This document shows positions 21,207-29,527 of a stretch of 64,000 nucleotides of DNA, piece after piece. The position numbers and the translations under genes are program-made. The notes beneath the pieces are model-generated. The model was given only the letters and a program-made list of their open reading frames with translations, had not been told where the DNA came from and made no database searches. The stretch is taken from positions 62,001-126,000 of the forward strand of contig NZ_REFP01000009.1 of assembly GCF_003688725.1 (NCBI RefSeq). The letters are read 5' to 3'. The stretch is from Thermoactinomyces vulgaris. GTDB taxonomy: Bacteria; Bacillota; Bacilli; Thermoactinomycetales; Thermoactinomycetaceae. Each line of letters begins with the position of its first letter. Position 1 is the first letter of the stretch.

Positions 21207-22565
21207 TTAACCCATATTATTGATTAAATTGTGCAATCCACGCAAAGCGATTTTTCTCTTCTCAATTTTATCGATTTCTTGGCGCTTCCGGCTGTTTTGG
21301 GAATAAGGGGTCATGATTTCTTCCCACGAACTGTAGCCACCATAAGCATCTTCAAACTCAATGTCATCCCGTTTCAAACTGGATGCAGATTCTTCACTTT
21401 CATTCGTTTGAAAAGCGGAAACCGGTTGTTGCGCCTCGATCTTGTCTTCAATCCCGAAGGATTGGACACCGGATGAACCGTTGGGAAAGATGGGGTGCTT
21501 TTCATGGGTGGCGTGTTCTTCTGAAAACAGCATTGACTGGTTTCCTTGTTGTTGATGGTTTTCCGTCAATGATTGGTTTGTTTTTTCCGCAAGTGCTCCC
21601 CGCTTTTTTTGCAATCGGCTTCGCTTTCCCTGGCGGACCCGGCGGCGCGGCGAAAAAGGCTCAAACGGGACGAGTTCGTTTGACGGGTTGTCTTTGCTTT
21701 GTTCATTTGGTTTGAAATAATCCGATGGAAGGTTATTGTCGGACTCCGCATCGAATCCGTTCGAATAAAAATCAGGGAACGAGTCGGAAGAAAACGGGTC
21801 ATCCGAAGTTCCGTACGTTTCCGGCGAAAAAGAGGAACGGTCTGATTGCATCGGCGATTCCTCGGCATCCTGGTTGAATGAATGGATCCACTGATTGTTT
21901 GTCCGTTTTTTGCGAAGTTTTGGTTCCCTTTCCAGAAGCATCTCTTCTTGTTTTTCCTGATCTTCGTCGATAAAAGGCGGATTCCAGGGATCTTCCCCGT
22001 GGTTGCTTGATTCTTCCTCTTCCCCCAACTGAACCCGTTCCAAGTGGTATACCGGATATTCATCCCCTGTTTCCGATGGTTCCTGGAAATTCAACTTTTG
22101 TTTACGGCGCAAAGTTTTTTTGCGTAAAGGGCCGCGATTGGTGAAAAAAGAATAGTGGGGAGGCGCATATTCCACTTTTTGAGCTTCGATGATCTCCATG
22201 TCTTTGGCGCTGGAGCTTTGGTCGGCCTGAGACGATTCATCATAAAAAGAGTCGGTTTGATAAGAAAAATCTTCAACCGGTTTGCTTTGGAATGTATATG
22301 TGTTGGTTTCAAGATGATTAGTATGTAAGGTTTGCTTTTGTACAAAGATTTCCCCGTTTCCATGCGTATCTGTTCGTGAGGAGGGGTCGCTTGATCCGGT
22401 GGATTGCCCGACTGCTTGTTGACTGATTAACGTTGCAATCATCTCGGGTTTCAATTCGATATACAGTGCGTTTTTCCCCTTTTCTTTGAGTGCATCGGCA
22501 GCCGCTTTTCCCGAATTGCCCGTACCGATAAGAATGCAATCGAATTGGGATTCAAATTGTGACAT
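21207..22565 (-). CDS. Unknown protein: Rossmann-like N-terminus fused to a long disordered tail
   Basis: 452 residues, not recognised. The first 45 look like the opening beta-alpha-beta of a dinucleotide-binding fold: FDCILIGTGNSGKAAADALK (a GxGxxGxxxA pattern) then KNALYIE with an acidic end. After about residue 50 the sequence becomes rich in Ser, Glu, Gln, Asn and Asp, with no hydrophobic core or membrane segment and with basic clusters (RKKTLRRKQK, RRRVRQGKRSRLQKKR). A short, more ordered C-terminal helix (KIEKRKIALRGLHNLINNMG) ends the protein. The domain is too short to be a complete oxidoreductase, so a role as scaffold, spore-associated or nucleoid-associated protein is possible but unproven. 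The ATG has GGAGGG eight bases upstream. It lies between rsmG and the actin homologue on the same strand as the latter. Confidence 0.6.
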   Translation of the reverse strand: MSQFESQFDCILIGTGNSGKAAADALKEKGKNALYIELKPEMIATLISQQAVGQSTGSSDPSSRTDTHGNGEIFVQKQTLHTNHLETNTYTFQSKPVEDFSYQTDSFYDESSQADQSSSAKDMEIIEAQKVEYAPPHYSFFTNRGPLRKKTLRRKQKLNFQEPSETGDEYPVYHLERVQLGEEEESSNHGEDPWNPPFIDEDQEKQEEMLLEREPKLRKKRTNNQWIHSFNQDAEESPMQSDRSSFSPETYGTSDDPFSSDSFPDFYSNGFDAESDNNLPSDYFKPNEQSKDNPSNELVPFEPFSPRRRVRQGKRSRLQKKRGALAEKTNQSLTENHQQQGNQSMLFSEEHATHEKHPIFPNGSSGVQSFGIEDKIEAQQPVSAFQTNESEESASSLKRDDIEFEDAYGGYSSWEEIMTPYSQNSRKRQEIDKIEKRKIALRGLHNLINNMG

Positions 22566-22703
22566 CTACTCCACCCTCCTTATAGTCGCCTGATCCCTTC
22601 CAACCTTCTTTCTCAATTATTATCTCTTTTTTCAGCGACAATCTCTATAATTTTTTTTGTTTATTTGACAAATTTCCTCAATGGAAAGCCCATGAAAAGT
22701 TTT

Positions 22704-22725
22704 CCCCCAAGGATTTCCTTGGGGG
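22704..22725 (-). terminator. Hairpin after the ParM-like gene
   Basis: CCCCCAAGG (22704-22712) pairs with CCTTGGGGG (22717-22725) over a four-base loop. On the minus strand it lies 13 bases after the ParM-like stop; the T-tract behind it is weak (AAAACTTTT). Confidence 0.6.
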
Positions 22726-22738
22726 GTGAATCGCTTTT

Positions 22739-23929
22739 TTATTTTTTCCCGGATTTCCGATCTTTCTTTTGCTGGGTGTCCCCGAATTTATCAGGAACGT
22801 TAAACTCTTGGTGAATGGAGGCTGCCGCTTCCATCATTTCTTTGGATGATGCGGTGCGCGCTTTGGATTGGGCAAATTTGCACAATCCGAAGCCGTTGGC
22901 AAATTGGGCTTCGATTCCATAGTCTTCGGAGAAGATCAGTTTATCGCCGAAGCGTTCCCGGTAAAATGGTTTGAACGGAATCGAAGCTCCGCCGGTGAGG
23001 ATGATATAAGTGATGTCGTCACCATAATCCAGGCGGTGCCAGACTTCATCCACCAAAGCTTCGCCCACTTCCTTGATCGATTCCTGAACGATGGCACTGA
23101 CATCATATGATTTTCCTTTGAAACTGATTTCGCCGGAACGGACGATCCTAGGCAGGCTCCATAACGGATACTCTTTTCCGTTTCCGTCTTTATCCGCGTT
23201 CCGGGTGAATTCAAGCAAGCGCTTCGTCAGGTTTTGGTAAACGCCCAACATAGCATGGCGGGAGGTGAAGCTTTGGCGTTTGATGATCGTTTCCCCGTGC
23301 AGGGTTTCGATGTCCGAAGTACCAAAGCCCAAATCGTTGATGCTCACTTTTTGGATAAACAAGTCTTCATTGAGCAGTTTTCCTTCGCGGTCCAAGGCGA
23401 TGTGGAACAAGGTTGCCATGGGTTGACTGATAACGAAAAGGTTTTCCTGTTTAATTTCAAACTCGATTTTGCGCCAAGGTAAGTTCCCTTGTTTCACTTC
23501 AAAACTGTGTTTCCCGATGAGACGGCGTTTCAATTCATCTTTGTAATCGATGTAGTTGTCCGTCGGCAGGGCCACCGCAACGACCGGTTCCGTCGATCCT
23601 TGCAGCATGAGGCCGGTGCTGACACGGAACATGATCAAGTATTCTTGTTCCCGGAACCAGGTCGGGCTGAAGAGACGACGTTTGTGTGAATCGAAAAGTT
23701 CGTCATCCCCGGCTTGCTCAATGGCCAGCTTTCCGCAGAACCATTCGCGGTCCCCTTCATGTTCCCGATACATGATGTTATGGGGATCGTTGTTATAGGT
23801 GATTTCTCCCACACGGTTTGGCACAACCATGTTCCGGATGAACATTTTATAAAACTTTCCATTCGCCCGGGTCACAACTTTGGTACCATAGTATCCTTGG
23901 TCATTTCCTATGTATACAGGTACGCTCAT
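22739..23929 (-). CDS. ParM/StbA-family actin-like ATPase encoded on the chromosome
   Basis: A 396-residue protein with the actin/Hsp70-type nucleotide-binding motifs. Phosphate-1 is YIGNDQGYYGTK (6-17), phosphate-2 is NDLGFGTSDIETL (198-210), and the adenosine motif is YIILTGGASIPF (308-319). The C-terminal 40 residues are charged and basic (DTQQKKDRKSGKK). This is the family of plasmid-segregating ParM/Alp actins, which polymerise with ATP and push plasmids bound through ParR at centromere repeats. No plasmid, ParR gene or iteron array is adjacent here. The neighbours are noc, parA and parB, with parS 290 bases upstream. Start ATG with GAGGAGG upstream, own promoter at 23975-24004, own terminator. 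The cellular role is unknown; see findings. Confidence 0.8.
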   Translation of the reverse strand: MSVPVYIGNDQGYYGTKVVTRANGKFYKMFIRNMVVPNRVGEITYNNDPHNIMYREHEGDREWFCGKLAIEQAGDDELFDSHKRRLFSPTWFREQEYLIMFRVSTGLMLQGSTEPVVAVALPTDNYIDYKDELKRRLIGKHSFEVKQGNLPWRKIEFEIKQENLFVISQPMATLFHIALDREGKLLNEDLFIQKVSINDLGFGTSDIETLHGETIIKRQSFTSRHAMLGVYQNLTKRLLEFTRNADKDGNGKEYPLWSLPRIVRSGEISFKGKSYDVSAIVQESIKEVGEALVDEVWHRLDYGDDITYIILTGGASIPFKPFYRERFGDKLIFSEDYGIEAQFANGFGLCKFAQSKARTASSKEMMEAAASIHQEFNVPDKFGDTQQKKDRKSGKK

Positions 23930-23974
23930 TTTTGAAATATCCTCCTCAAGTGATGAAATCCCCTTCTTCCCACG

Positions 23975-24004
23975 ATTCTATCAATTGTGAAGGTAAAGGG
24001 TCAA
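23975..24004 (-). promoter_or_regulatory. Predicted sigma-A promoter of the ParM-like gene
   Basis: On the minus strand, TTGACC (24004-23999), an 18-base spacer, and TAGAAT (23980-23975), 45 bases before the ATG. Confidence 0.6.
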
Positions 24005-24074
24005 CAGAATAAAGTGAATCTTCATCAGCTTATAACGGGTTTTTTAGATTTGTAAATTCTTTTATATCGAAAGG

Positions 24075-24150
24075 CAGGGGGAGAAGGTTTGCGTCAATGT
24101 ATCAGACCTTTCATTCCGTGATAAAGTTTCCGGATTCTCCCCTGTTTTTT
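24075..24150 (+). ncRNA. Long hairpin with T-tract in the parM-noc intergenic region, possible small RNA
   Basis: The 420-base gap 23930-24349 contains no plausible gene. CAGGGG(G)AGAA (24075-24085) pairs with TTCTCCCCTG (24135-24144), followed directly by TTTTTT. The 49-base interior can form a smaller stem. No gene upstream on the plus strand needs a terminator here, so a short independent transcript is possible; a promoter was not confidently found. Confidence 0.3.
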
Positions 24151-24220
24151 AACCAAATGGTGAAAGGAACGGGTTGGCCATGATAAACTTCCCTCTCATA
24201 TCATACAACGAAACCGGTCA

Positions 24221-24236
24221 TGTTCCACGTGGAACA
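24221..24236. promoter_or_regulatory. parS site upstream of noc
   Basis: TGTTCCACGTGGAACA is a perfect 16-base palindrome matching the Firmicute parS consensus TGTTNCACGTGNAACA, the centromere bound by ParB/Spo0J. Confidence 0.92.
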
Positions 24237-24349
24237 TGTGAATCTTTTTCTATAATGTTTCGGCAAAGAAGGGGGTTGAACGATCAAAGCGAAAAGGTAT
24301 ATTAGGTGATTCCGTGACCTGAGTTGACCGTAAGGTGGTGTCTGTGTCC

Positions 24350-25180
24350 ATGAGACAGTCTTTCACGAGATTATTCGGTCTGAAAGAGAAAGAACAAGAA
24401 CAAGAGGTTCATCCGGATCAAGTCATGCAGATTCCCGTAAATGAAATTGAACCCAGTCCCTATCAACCCCGCACGATTTTTGATGAGGAACGAATTGATG
24501 AATTGTGCCAAACCATCCGTATGCACGGGGTTATTCAGCCTGTCGTGGTGCGCCGCACCGAACGCTGTTATGAGTTGGTTGCAGGCGAACGCAGATTGCG
24601 TGCGGTAAAAAAATTGGGGCTGGACCGGATTCCTGCAGTGATTCGGGAGATGGATGATCATCAAGCGGCGGCGGCTTCCCTCATTGAAAATTTGCAGCGT
24701 GAGGAATTGACAGCCATTGAAGAAGCACATGCATATCAACGGTTGATGGAGGTTCACCAGTTGACACAGGAAGGCCTCGCGCAAAAGTTGGGAAAAGGGC
24801 AGTCGACCATCGCCAACAAATTGAGGCTTTTGCAGTTGCCGGCCGAAGTGCAGGAAGCATTGCAGAAACGGATGATCACTGAACGTCATGCACGGGCGCT
24901 CCTTCCGTTAAAAGAGGGGTTTTTACAACAACAAGTCCTGGAAGAGATTTTGGCCAAAGGGTGGAATGTAAAGCAAACGGAAGAACGGGTCAAAAAGCTT
25001 CTGGTCAAAGAAACCAATAAACAGCAAGCCAAACGAAAGTCGGTCACGCGTGATTTTCGCATTGCCATGAACACCATCCGCCAATCGGTGGATCTGGTGA
25101 AGAAAACAGGCATGGATGTCATGGTGGATGAGCGGGAACATGAAAATTTTGTTGAAGTGATCATCCGCCTTCCCAAGTGA
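24350..25180 (+). CDS. noc: Nucleoid occlusion protein Noc
   Basis: A 276-residue ParB paralogue that binds its own DNA sites and blocks FtsZ assembly over the nucleoid. The N-terminal amphipathic helix MRQSFTRLFGLKEKEQEQEV is the membrane-targeting segment typical of Noc and absent from ParB. The ParB/Srx-type CTPase part follows (EIEPSPYQPRTIFDEERID, GERRLRAVKKLG, IENLQREELTAIEEA), then the HTH (LTQEGLAQKLGKGQSTIANK). GTG codons at 24335 and 24338 are part of the Shine-Dalgarno AAGGTGGTG; the ATG at 24350 gives the family N-terminus. A parS lies 114 bases upstream. Confidence 0.93.
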   Translation: MRQSFTRLFGLKEKEQEQEVHPDQVMQIPVNEIEPSPYQPRTIFDEERIDELCQTIRMHGVIQPVVVRRTERCYELVAGERRLRAVKKLGLDRIPAVIREMDDHQAAAASLIENLQREELTAIEEAHAYQRLMEVHQLTQEGLAQKLGKGQSTIANKLRLLQLPAEVQEALQKRMITERHARALLPLKEGFLQQQVLEEILAKGWNVKQTEERVKKLLVKETNKQQAKRKSVTRDFRIAMNTIRQSVDLVKKTGMDVMVDEREHENFVEVIIRLPK

Positions 25181-25263
25181 CGGAAAACGGGTTTCTGAAT
25201 TTGATTTTATCTTTTTTTCTTTCTTTTTTATCATTAAAATAAGAGGAGAAATGGATGGGTCTG

Positions 25264-25291
25264 TGAGGCAATGATTCGCCTCATTTTCTTT
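25264..25291 (+). terminator. Terminator after noc
   Basis: TGAGGC (25264-25269) pairs with GCCTCA (25278-25283), followed by TTTTCTTTT. It ends the noc transcript before parA. Confidence 0.6.
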
Positions 25292-25355
25292 TCGTACATA
25301 GGCTGGTTCGGCGGTGTGGTTCGGAAAACAAAAAGTCCGAAAATGAGGTGGGATA

Positions 25356-26126
25356 ATGGGCAAAGTAATTGCAATCGCAAACCAAAAGGGGGGCGTTGGG
25401 AAAACGACAACCTCAGTCAATCTGGCGGCAAGCCTTGCGGCGATGGGGAAAAAGGTTTTACTGGTGGATATTGATCCGCAGGGGAACTCGACCAGTGGAC
25501 TCGGGATCAACAAAGCGGACGTGAAGCAGTGTGTATATGACATTTTGGTGGATGAAGTTCCGGCAGAAAAGGTGGTTTTGCCCACTGAGGTTGAGAATTT
25601 ATCGATTATTCCCGCAACCATTCAGTTGGCAGGGGTTGAAATTGAACTGTCTCAGGCCATCTCACGGGAATTGCGGTTAAAAAGAGCATTGAAAAATGCA
25701 GCCCAACATTATCATTACATTTTTATTGATTGTCCTCCGTCGTTGGGGATCATTACGCTGAATGCGTTAACAGCTGCCAAATCTGTCCTGATTCCCATCC
25801 AATGCGAGTTTTATGCTTTGGAAGGATTGGGACAACTATTAAATACAATTCGCATCGTACAAAAACATTTGAACAAGGGACTGGAAATTGAAGGTGTGTT
25901 GTTGACCATGTTTGACGGGCGCACCAATCTGTCAGTCCAAGTGATGGAAGAAGTGAAAAAGTATTTTCAACAAAAAGTTTATGAAACGGTGATTCCGCGG
26001 AATGTCCGGCTGAGTGAGGCTCCCAGCCATGGCAAGCCGATCACGATTTATGATGCCCGCTCCCGGGGTGCGGAATGTTATAATCAACTGGCCAGAGAAG
26101 TGGTGATGAATAATGAGCAATTCTAA
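25356..26126 (+). CDS. parA: Chromosome partitioning ATPase ParA/Soj
   Basis: A 256-residue deviant-Walker ATPase that binds DNA nonspecifically and moves ParB-parS complexes; in Bacillus it also regulates DnaA. Motifs: [18 protein letters not shown] with the signature lysine (residues 11-17), [14 protein letters not shown], and [16 protein letters not shown]. The ATG follows GAGGTGGG. The 3' end overlaps parB by 14 bases, so the two are cotranscribed and translationally linked. Confidence 0.96.
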   Translation: MGKVIAIANQKGGVGKTTTSVNLAASLAAMGKKVLLVDIDPQGNSTSGLGINKADVKQCVYDILVDEVPAEKVVLPTEVENLSIIPATIQLAGVEIELSQAISRELRLKRALKNAAQHYHYIFIDCPPSLGIITLNALTAAKSVLIPIQCEFYALEGLGQLLNTIRIVQKHLNKGLEIEGVLLTMFDGRTNLSVQVMEEVKKYFQQKVYETVIPRNVRLSEAPSHGKPITIYDARSRGAECYNQLAREVVMNNEQF

Positions 26127-26982
26127 AGGTTTGGGACGGGGATTGGGTGCGCTGTTTCAACCGATTGATGTGGAGGACGGGGATGAAACCGTTCATGAAG
26201 CGGAGATTTCCGAGTTGCGCGCCAACCCTTATCAGCCTCGTAAAGAGTTTGATCCCGACTCCCTGCAGGAATTGGCAGAGTCCATTAAGCAACACGGGGT
26301 TGTCCAACCGTTAATCGTAAGAAAAAGCATTCGCGGATATGAAATTGTGGCGGGAGAGCGTCGTTTCCGGGCTGCCCAAGAAGTCGGGCTGGAACGGGTT
26401 CCGGTGGTGGTGCGCGATTTTACCGATGAACAGATGATGGAAATCGCTTTGGTTGAAAATGTTCAGAGGGAGGACTTGAATCCCATTGAGATGGCGCGTG
26501 CCTATCAAAAATTGATGGAGCATTTATCCATCACGCAGGAAGAGTTGGCGGCGCGGGTTGGAAAAAGCCGGCCTCATGTCGCGAATTTCCTTCGTTTGCT
26601 TCAACTGCCGCCGGAGATTCAGGAGGATGTTTCACGTGGAACATTGTCCATGGGGCATGCCCGGGCATTATTGGGGATCAAAGACCGTGATTTAATGAAG
26701 AAACTGGCGGAAAAAGCAAAAAAAGAAAAGCCCAGTGTCCGCCAACTGGAGGAATGGGTGCAGCAATTGAATCAATCCGTTCCGAAAAAGGAAAAGAAAA
26801 AGAAGAAAGCGGCAGATCCTTTTATCAAACAATATGAAAACATGTTACAGCAAGTGTTCAGCACGCCGGTGCGCATTAAACACGGAAAGAAAAAAGGAAA
26901 AATTGAAATCGAATATTATTCCGAACGGGAACTGGAACGTTTAATTGAAATGTTAAACCGGGATCAGGTGATGACGGATTAA
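26113..26982 (+). CDS. parB: Chromosome partitioning protein ParB/Spo0J
   Basis: A 289-residue CTP-dependent DNA clamp that loads at parS and spreads. The conserved N-terminal motif [20 protein letters not shown], the CTP-binding [13 protein letters not shown] and [16 protein letters not shown], and the [23 protein letters not shown] are all present, with a basic linker and a C-terminal dimerisation domain. It starts with ATG inside parA. A second parS is embedded in its coding sequence (26628-26643), as in B. subtilis spo0J. Confidence 0.96.
   Translation: MSNSKGLGRGLGALFQPIDVEDGDETVHEAEISELRANPYQPRKEFDPDSLQELAESIKQHGVVQPLIVRKSIRGYEIVAGERRFRAAQEVGLERVPVVVRDFTDEQMMEIALVENVQREDLNPIEMARAYQKLMEHLSITQEELAARVGKSRPHVANFLRLLQLPPEIQEDVSRGTLSMGHARALLGIKDRDLMKKLAEKAKKEKPSVRQLEEWVQQLNQSVPKKEKKKKKAADPFIKQYENMLQQVFSTPVRIKHGKKKGKIEIEYYSERELERLIEMLNRDQVMTD
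26628..26643. promoter_or_regulatory. parS site inside parB
   Basis: TGTTTCACGTGGAACA matches the parS consensus. It lies within the coding sequence at the position corresponding to a helix after the HTH. Confidence 0.9.
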
Positions 26983-27003
26983 CAGTCAAAGGAGAAACGA
27001 ACC

Positions 27004-28143
27004 ATGATTTATTTTGACAATGCGGCTTCCAGCTGGCCGAAACCTCCGGAAGTGGCGGAAGCTGTGCAACAAGCGATCATGCATGCGGGAGCCAATCCCG
27101 GGCGCGGCGGGCATCAACTGGCCCGAAAAGCGGAAGACATCATTGAAGGGACGCGGGGACGATTGTCTGAATTGCTGGGGGTTCATGATCCACAGCATCT
27201 GTTGTTTTGTTTCAACACCACCCATGCCATCAATCTGGCGTTGAAAGGATTATTGAAAGAAGGGGACCATTTGGTGATCACGGGATGGGAACATAATGCC
27301 GTGGCACGCCCCGCCTTTTGGTTGCAGGATCATCACGGAATCGGTGTGAGTGTGGTGGATGTGGATGCCAATGGCGATTGGGTTTCGGCGATCAAACAAG
27401 AGATTCGTCCAAATACCCGCTTGTTGGTCACCATCCATGGATCCAATGTAACGGGAGAATGCCTGCCGGTGTTGGAAATCGGAGAGTTCGCCCGTGAACA
27501 GGGGATTTATTATCTGGTGGATGCAGCCCAAACCGCCGGTTTGTTTCCGTACCAACTCGATCAAATGCCCATTGACATGCTGGCATTTCCCGGACACAAA
27601 AGCTTATTGGGACCGCAAGGAACGGGAGGTTTATATGTGGCCCCGAATGTTCCGTTAACTCCCTGGATGCAAGGGGGAACCGGGACGAAATCGGAAGAGA
27701 TGGAACAGCCGCAAATCCGTCCGACGGGTTTTGAAAGCGGCACTCCCAATACCCCCGGAGTTGCGGGATTGGGAAAAGGGGTTGATTTTTTATTAAAAAC
27801 CGGTGTCGAGGCGGTCTGTGAGCATGAACAAGCTTTGACCCGGCAGCTTTGGGAAGGATTGAGGGGGATCGACGGGGTGGAACTGGTGACGGACGCCCCG
27901 CCCGCTTTGCCTGTGATTTCATTTAATGTTCAGGGTGTGGACAGTCATGAAGTGGCCATGATCTTGGATCAGCATTATCAAATGGCGGTGCGCGCGGGTT
28001 TTCATTGTGCGGCACTGAAACATCGCGGTCTGAAGACGAAAACAGGAACGGTACGGGTGAGCCCGGGGTATTTCAACACCGGGGATGAAGTGGATCAACT
28101 GCTTGCTGCGGTGCGGGACATCAGTAAGGCCTATTCCCTGTAA
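27004..28143 (+). CDS. Cysteine desulfurase-family aminotransferase class V
   Basis: A 379-residue PLP enzyme of the NifS/SufS-like group. MIYFDNAASSWPKPPEVAEA at the N-terminus and the PLP-lysine loop FPGHKSLLGPQGTGG (Lys at about 199) are typical; the substrate-binding C-terminal part has AGFHCAALKHRGLKTKTGTV, with a conserved cysteine. It probably releases sulfur from cysteine for Fe-S or thio-cofactor synthesis, though the physiological acceptor is not shown. RBS AAAGGAG. It lies 21 bases after parB and may be cotranscribed; it is not in this position in B. subtilis. Confidence 0.85.
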   Translation: MIYFDNAASSWPKPPEVAEAVQQAIMHAGANPGRGGHQLARKAEDIIEGTRGRLSELLGVHDPQHLLFCFNTTHAINLALKGLLKEGDHLVITGWEHNAVARPAFWLQDHHGIGVSVVDVDANGDWVSAIKQEIRPNTRLLVTIHGSNVTGECLPVLEIGEFAREQGIYYLVDAAQTAGLFPYQLDQMPIDMLAFPGHKSLLGPQGTGGLYVAPNVPLTPWMQGGTGTKSEEMEQPQIRPTGFESGTPNTPGVAGLGKGVDFLLKTGVEAVCEHEQALTRQLWEGLRGIDGVELVTDAPPALPVISFNVQGVDSHEVAMILDQHYQMAVRAGFHCAALKHRGLKTKTGTVRVSPGYFNTGDEVDQLLAAVRDISKAYSL

Positions 28144-28216
28144 ATCTCCAAAAGTTTTGCCGTCCTGCCGCAAGAGTGTTCCGGCTGTTTTGGGAAAGGA
28201 CTTTCCCACGCGTCAT

Positions 28217-28239
28217 GCGCCGAAAAAGGCGCCTTTTTT
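28217..28239. terminator. Terminator shared by the desulfurase gene and yyaC
   Basis: GCGCC (28217-28221) pairs with GGCGC (28228-28232) over a GAAAAA loop, then CTTTTTT. The A-tract in the loop side and convergent genes suggest use from both directions. Confidence 0.7.
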
Positions 28240-28843
28240 ATGGTTGCAAATACACAGGTTTTTCTTCCGACAGATTGCACACGGCTCGTCTGATGGATGA
28301 GGAAATCAGCTCGGCCATTTTCATGACCAGATTCAGCCTCGTGTTCTGCAGGACAAAGTATTCCATAAATCCTGCCACGTTGACGATGCCGGTGATATGA
28401 ATCTGGCCCACTTCCGGCAATTTTTTATGGACGCCGGCCCCGGGTTTCACAGGCCCCGGCCCCGCTTGAATCCAACCCACGTTTTTCATTTGTCCGAGAC
28501 ACGCATCGATGCCAATGATCAGTGCATGAGGGTGAGCGTCTTTAATCTTTGAAAGGGTTTGTTTCAAATTGAGTGCATGAACGGGCGCATCCAGTGTTCC
28601 GTACACCGAAAGTGAATCGGGAAGATCTTTCTCCAAAAGGGAGCCGACCAGCGGACCCAACGCATCCCCCGTGGAACGGTCCGTCCCGATGGAGACACAG
28701 ACGACTTCTTCAAATGGAAAAAAAACAGACATTAATTTTTGCAATTGGCTTGAAAATTGATGTGGAGCATACGGATCACTGTATTCCACCCGAAAAAGGC
28801 CGGGGGGTTTCGCGCTGAACCGCGGAGGCATCGTTTCTCGCAT
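28238..28843 (-). CDS. yyaC: YyaC-family spore protein (DUF1256)
   Basis: A 201-residue protein of the YyaC family, related in fold to the spore germination protease GPR and encoded next to spo0J in sporeformers. Family-type stretches are VVCVSIGTDRSTGDALGPLV, YGTLDAPVHALNL, IIGIDACLGQMKNVGWI and GPGPVKPGAGVHKKLPEVG. It supports the view that the organism forms endospores. The ATG follows AAGGAAGGG. The first 35 residues are poorly conserved. Confidence 0.88.
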   Translation of the reverse strand: MRETMPPRFSAKPPGLFRVEYSDPYAPHQFSSQLQKLMSVFFPFEEVVCVSIGTDRSTGDALGPLVGSLLEKDLPDSLSVYGTLDAPVHALNLKQTLSKIKDAHPHALIIGIDACLGQMKNVGWIQAGPGPVKPGAGVHKKLPEVGQIHITGIVNVAGFMEYFVLQNTRLNLVMKMAELISSSIRRAVCNLSEEKPVYLQP

Positions 28844-28989
28844 TCGAGGGATCCCTTCCTTTACTCTGAAATCTCAAATTCAGTATACGGCTGGAGAGAA
28901 GAAAATATACATGCCGAAAAGTCCCACAGGCGTAAAATAAGGCGGATTCTTTTAAAATGAAATATAAATAGATTCAGAGGAAAAGAAGA

Positions 28990-29121
28990 ATGGATCGCTG
29001 CAAGCTTCATCGCAAGCTTTTGTTTGCCGGTCCAGCGGCCGGTTCATTTGGGATCCGGTTCCGGGAAACCGGTCTTGTCAAAAGAGGCGGGGAGCCTCCG
29101 GAATGTCCGGTTGAATTTTAA
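28990..29121 (+). CDS. Possible 43-codon ORF of unknown function
   Basis: The 329-base gap 28844-29172 has no recognisable gene. An ATG-started frame here would encode MDRCKLHRKLLFAGPAAGSF and 23 further residues. A GAGG lies about 12 bases upstream, and an AT-rich stretch precedes it. The region also contains GC-rich inverted repeats (around CCGGTTCCGGGAAACCGG, 29056-29073), so structure rather than coding may explain it. No family is recognised. Confidence 0.2.
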   Translation: MDRCKLHRKLLFAGPAAGSFGIRFRETGLVKRGGEPPECPVEF

Positions 29122-29139
29122 CGGGTCTCTTTCTATAAT
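29111..29139 (+). promoter_or_regulatory. Sigma-A promoter of the DUF951 gene
   Basis: TTGAAT (29111-29116), a 17-base spacer, TATAAT (29134-29139). Confidence 0.7.
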
Positions 29140-29172
29140 GAAGCAATAAAATAGTAAAGAGAGTGATTCCGA

Positions 29173-29376
29173 TTGCAGAGGAAGGAATTTGGCTTAGGGG
29201 ACATTGTGGAGATGAAAAAACCTCATCCATGCGGAACAAATGCCTGGAAAGTGATTCGCATGGGCGCAGATATCCGGATGAAATGCACCGGCTGTGACCA
29301 TAGTGTCTTGTTGCCGCGCAGCCGGTTTGAAAGAAGAATGAAGCGGGTTTTGGTTTCGGCAAAAGACTCGGAATAA
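29173..29376 (+). CDS. DUF951 family small protein
   Basis: 67 residues with the family pattern GDIVEMKKPHPCGTNAWKV and IRMKCTGCDHSVLLPRSRFE. Three cysteines (CG, CTGC) suggest a small metal-binding, possibly nucleic-acid-binding SH3-like barrel. Such genes lie between yyaC and ychF in Bacillales (YyzM type). The start is TTG, since no ATG precedes the conserved region; the Shine-Dalgarno is a weak AGAGAGTGA. A strong terminator follows. Confidence 0.85.
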   Translation: MQRKEFGLGDIVEMKKPHPCGTNAWKVIRMGADIRMKCTGCDHSVLLPRSRFERRMKRVLVSAKDSE

Positions 29377-29379
29377 GAG

Positions 29380-29422
29380 AACCTCTCTCCCTGAATCGGC
29401 CCGGGAGGGAGGTTTTCTTTTT
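29380..29422 (+). terminator. Terminator of the DUF951 gene
   Basis: A twelve-base stem: AACCTCTCTCCC (29380-29391) with GGGAGGGAGGTT (29403-29414), then TTCTTTTT. Confidence 0.85.
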
Positions 29423-29527
29423 GCGGATGGAAGAGACCTCCCGTTTTACGCTATAATGGACGAGGATTGACGGGGCATAAAAATCCGGTGCGAAAAACCA
29501 TTTTATAAATAGCAAGGAGGAGCCGAT

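Noticed and set aside
29056-29073. CCGGTTCCGGGAAACCGG considered as a Noc-binding site
   Set aside because: The palindrome is one base short and differs from the consensus; more likely a local hairpin.
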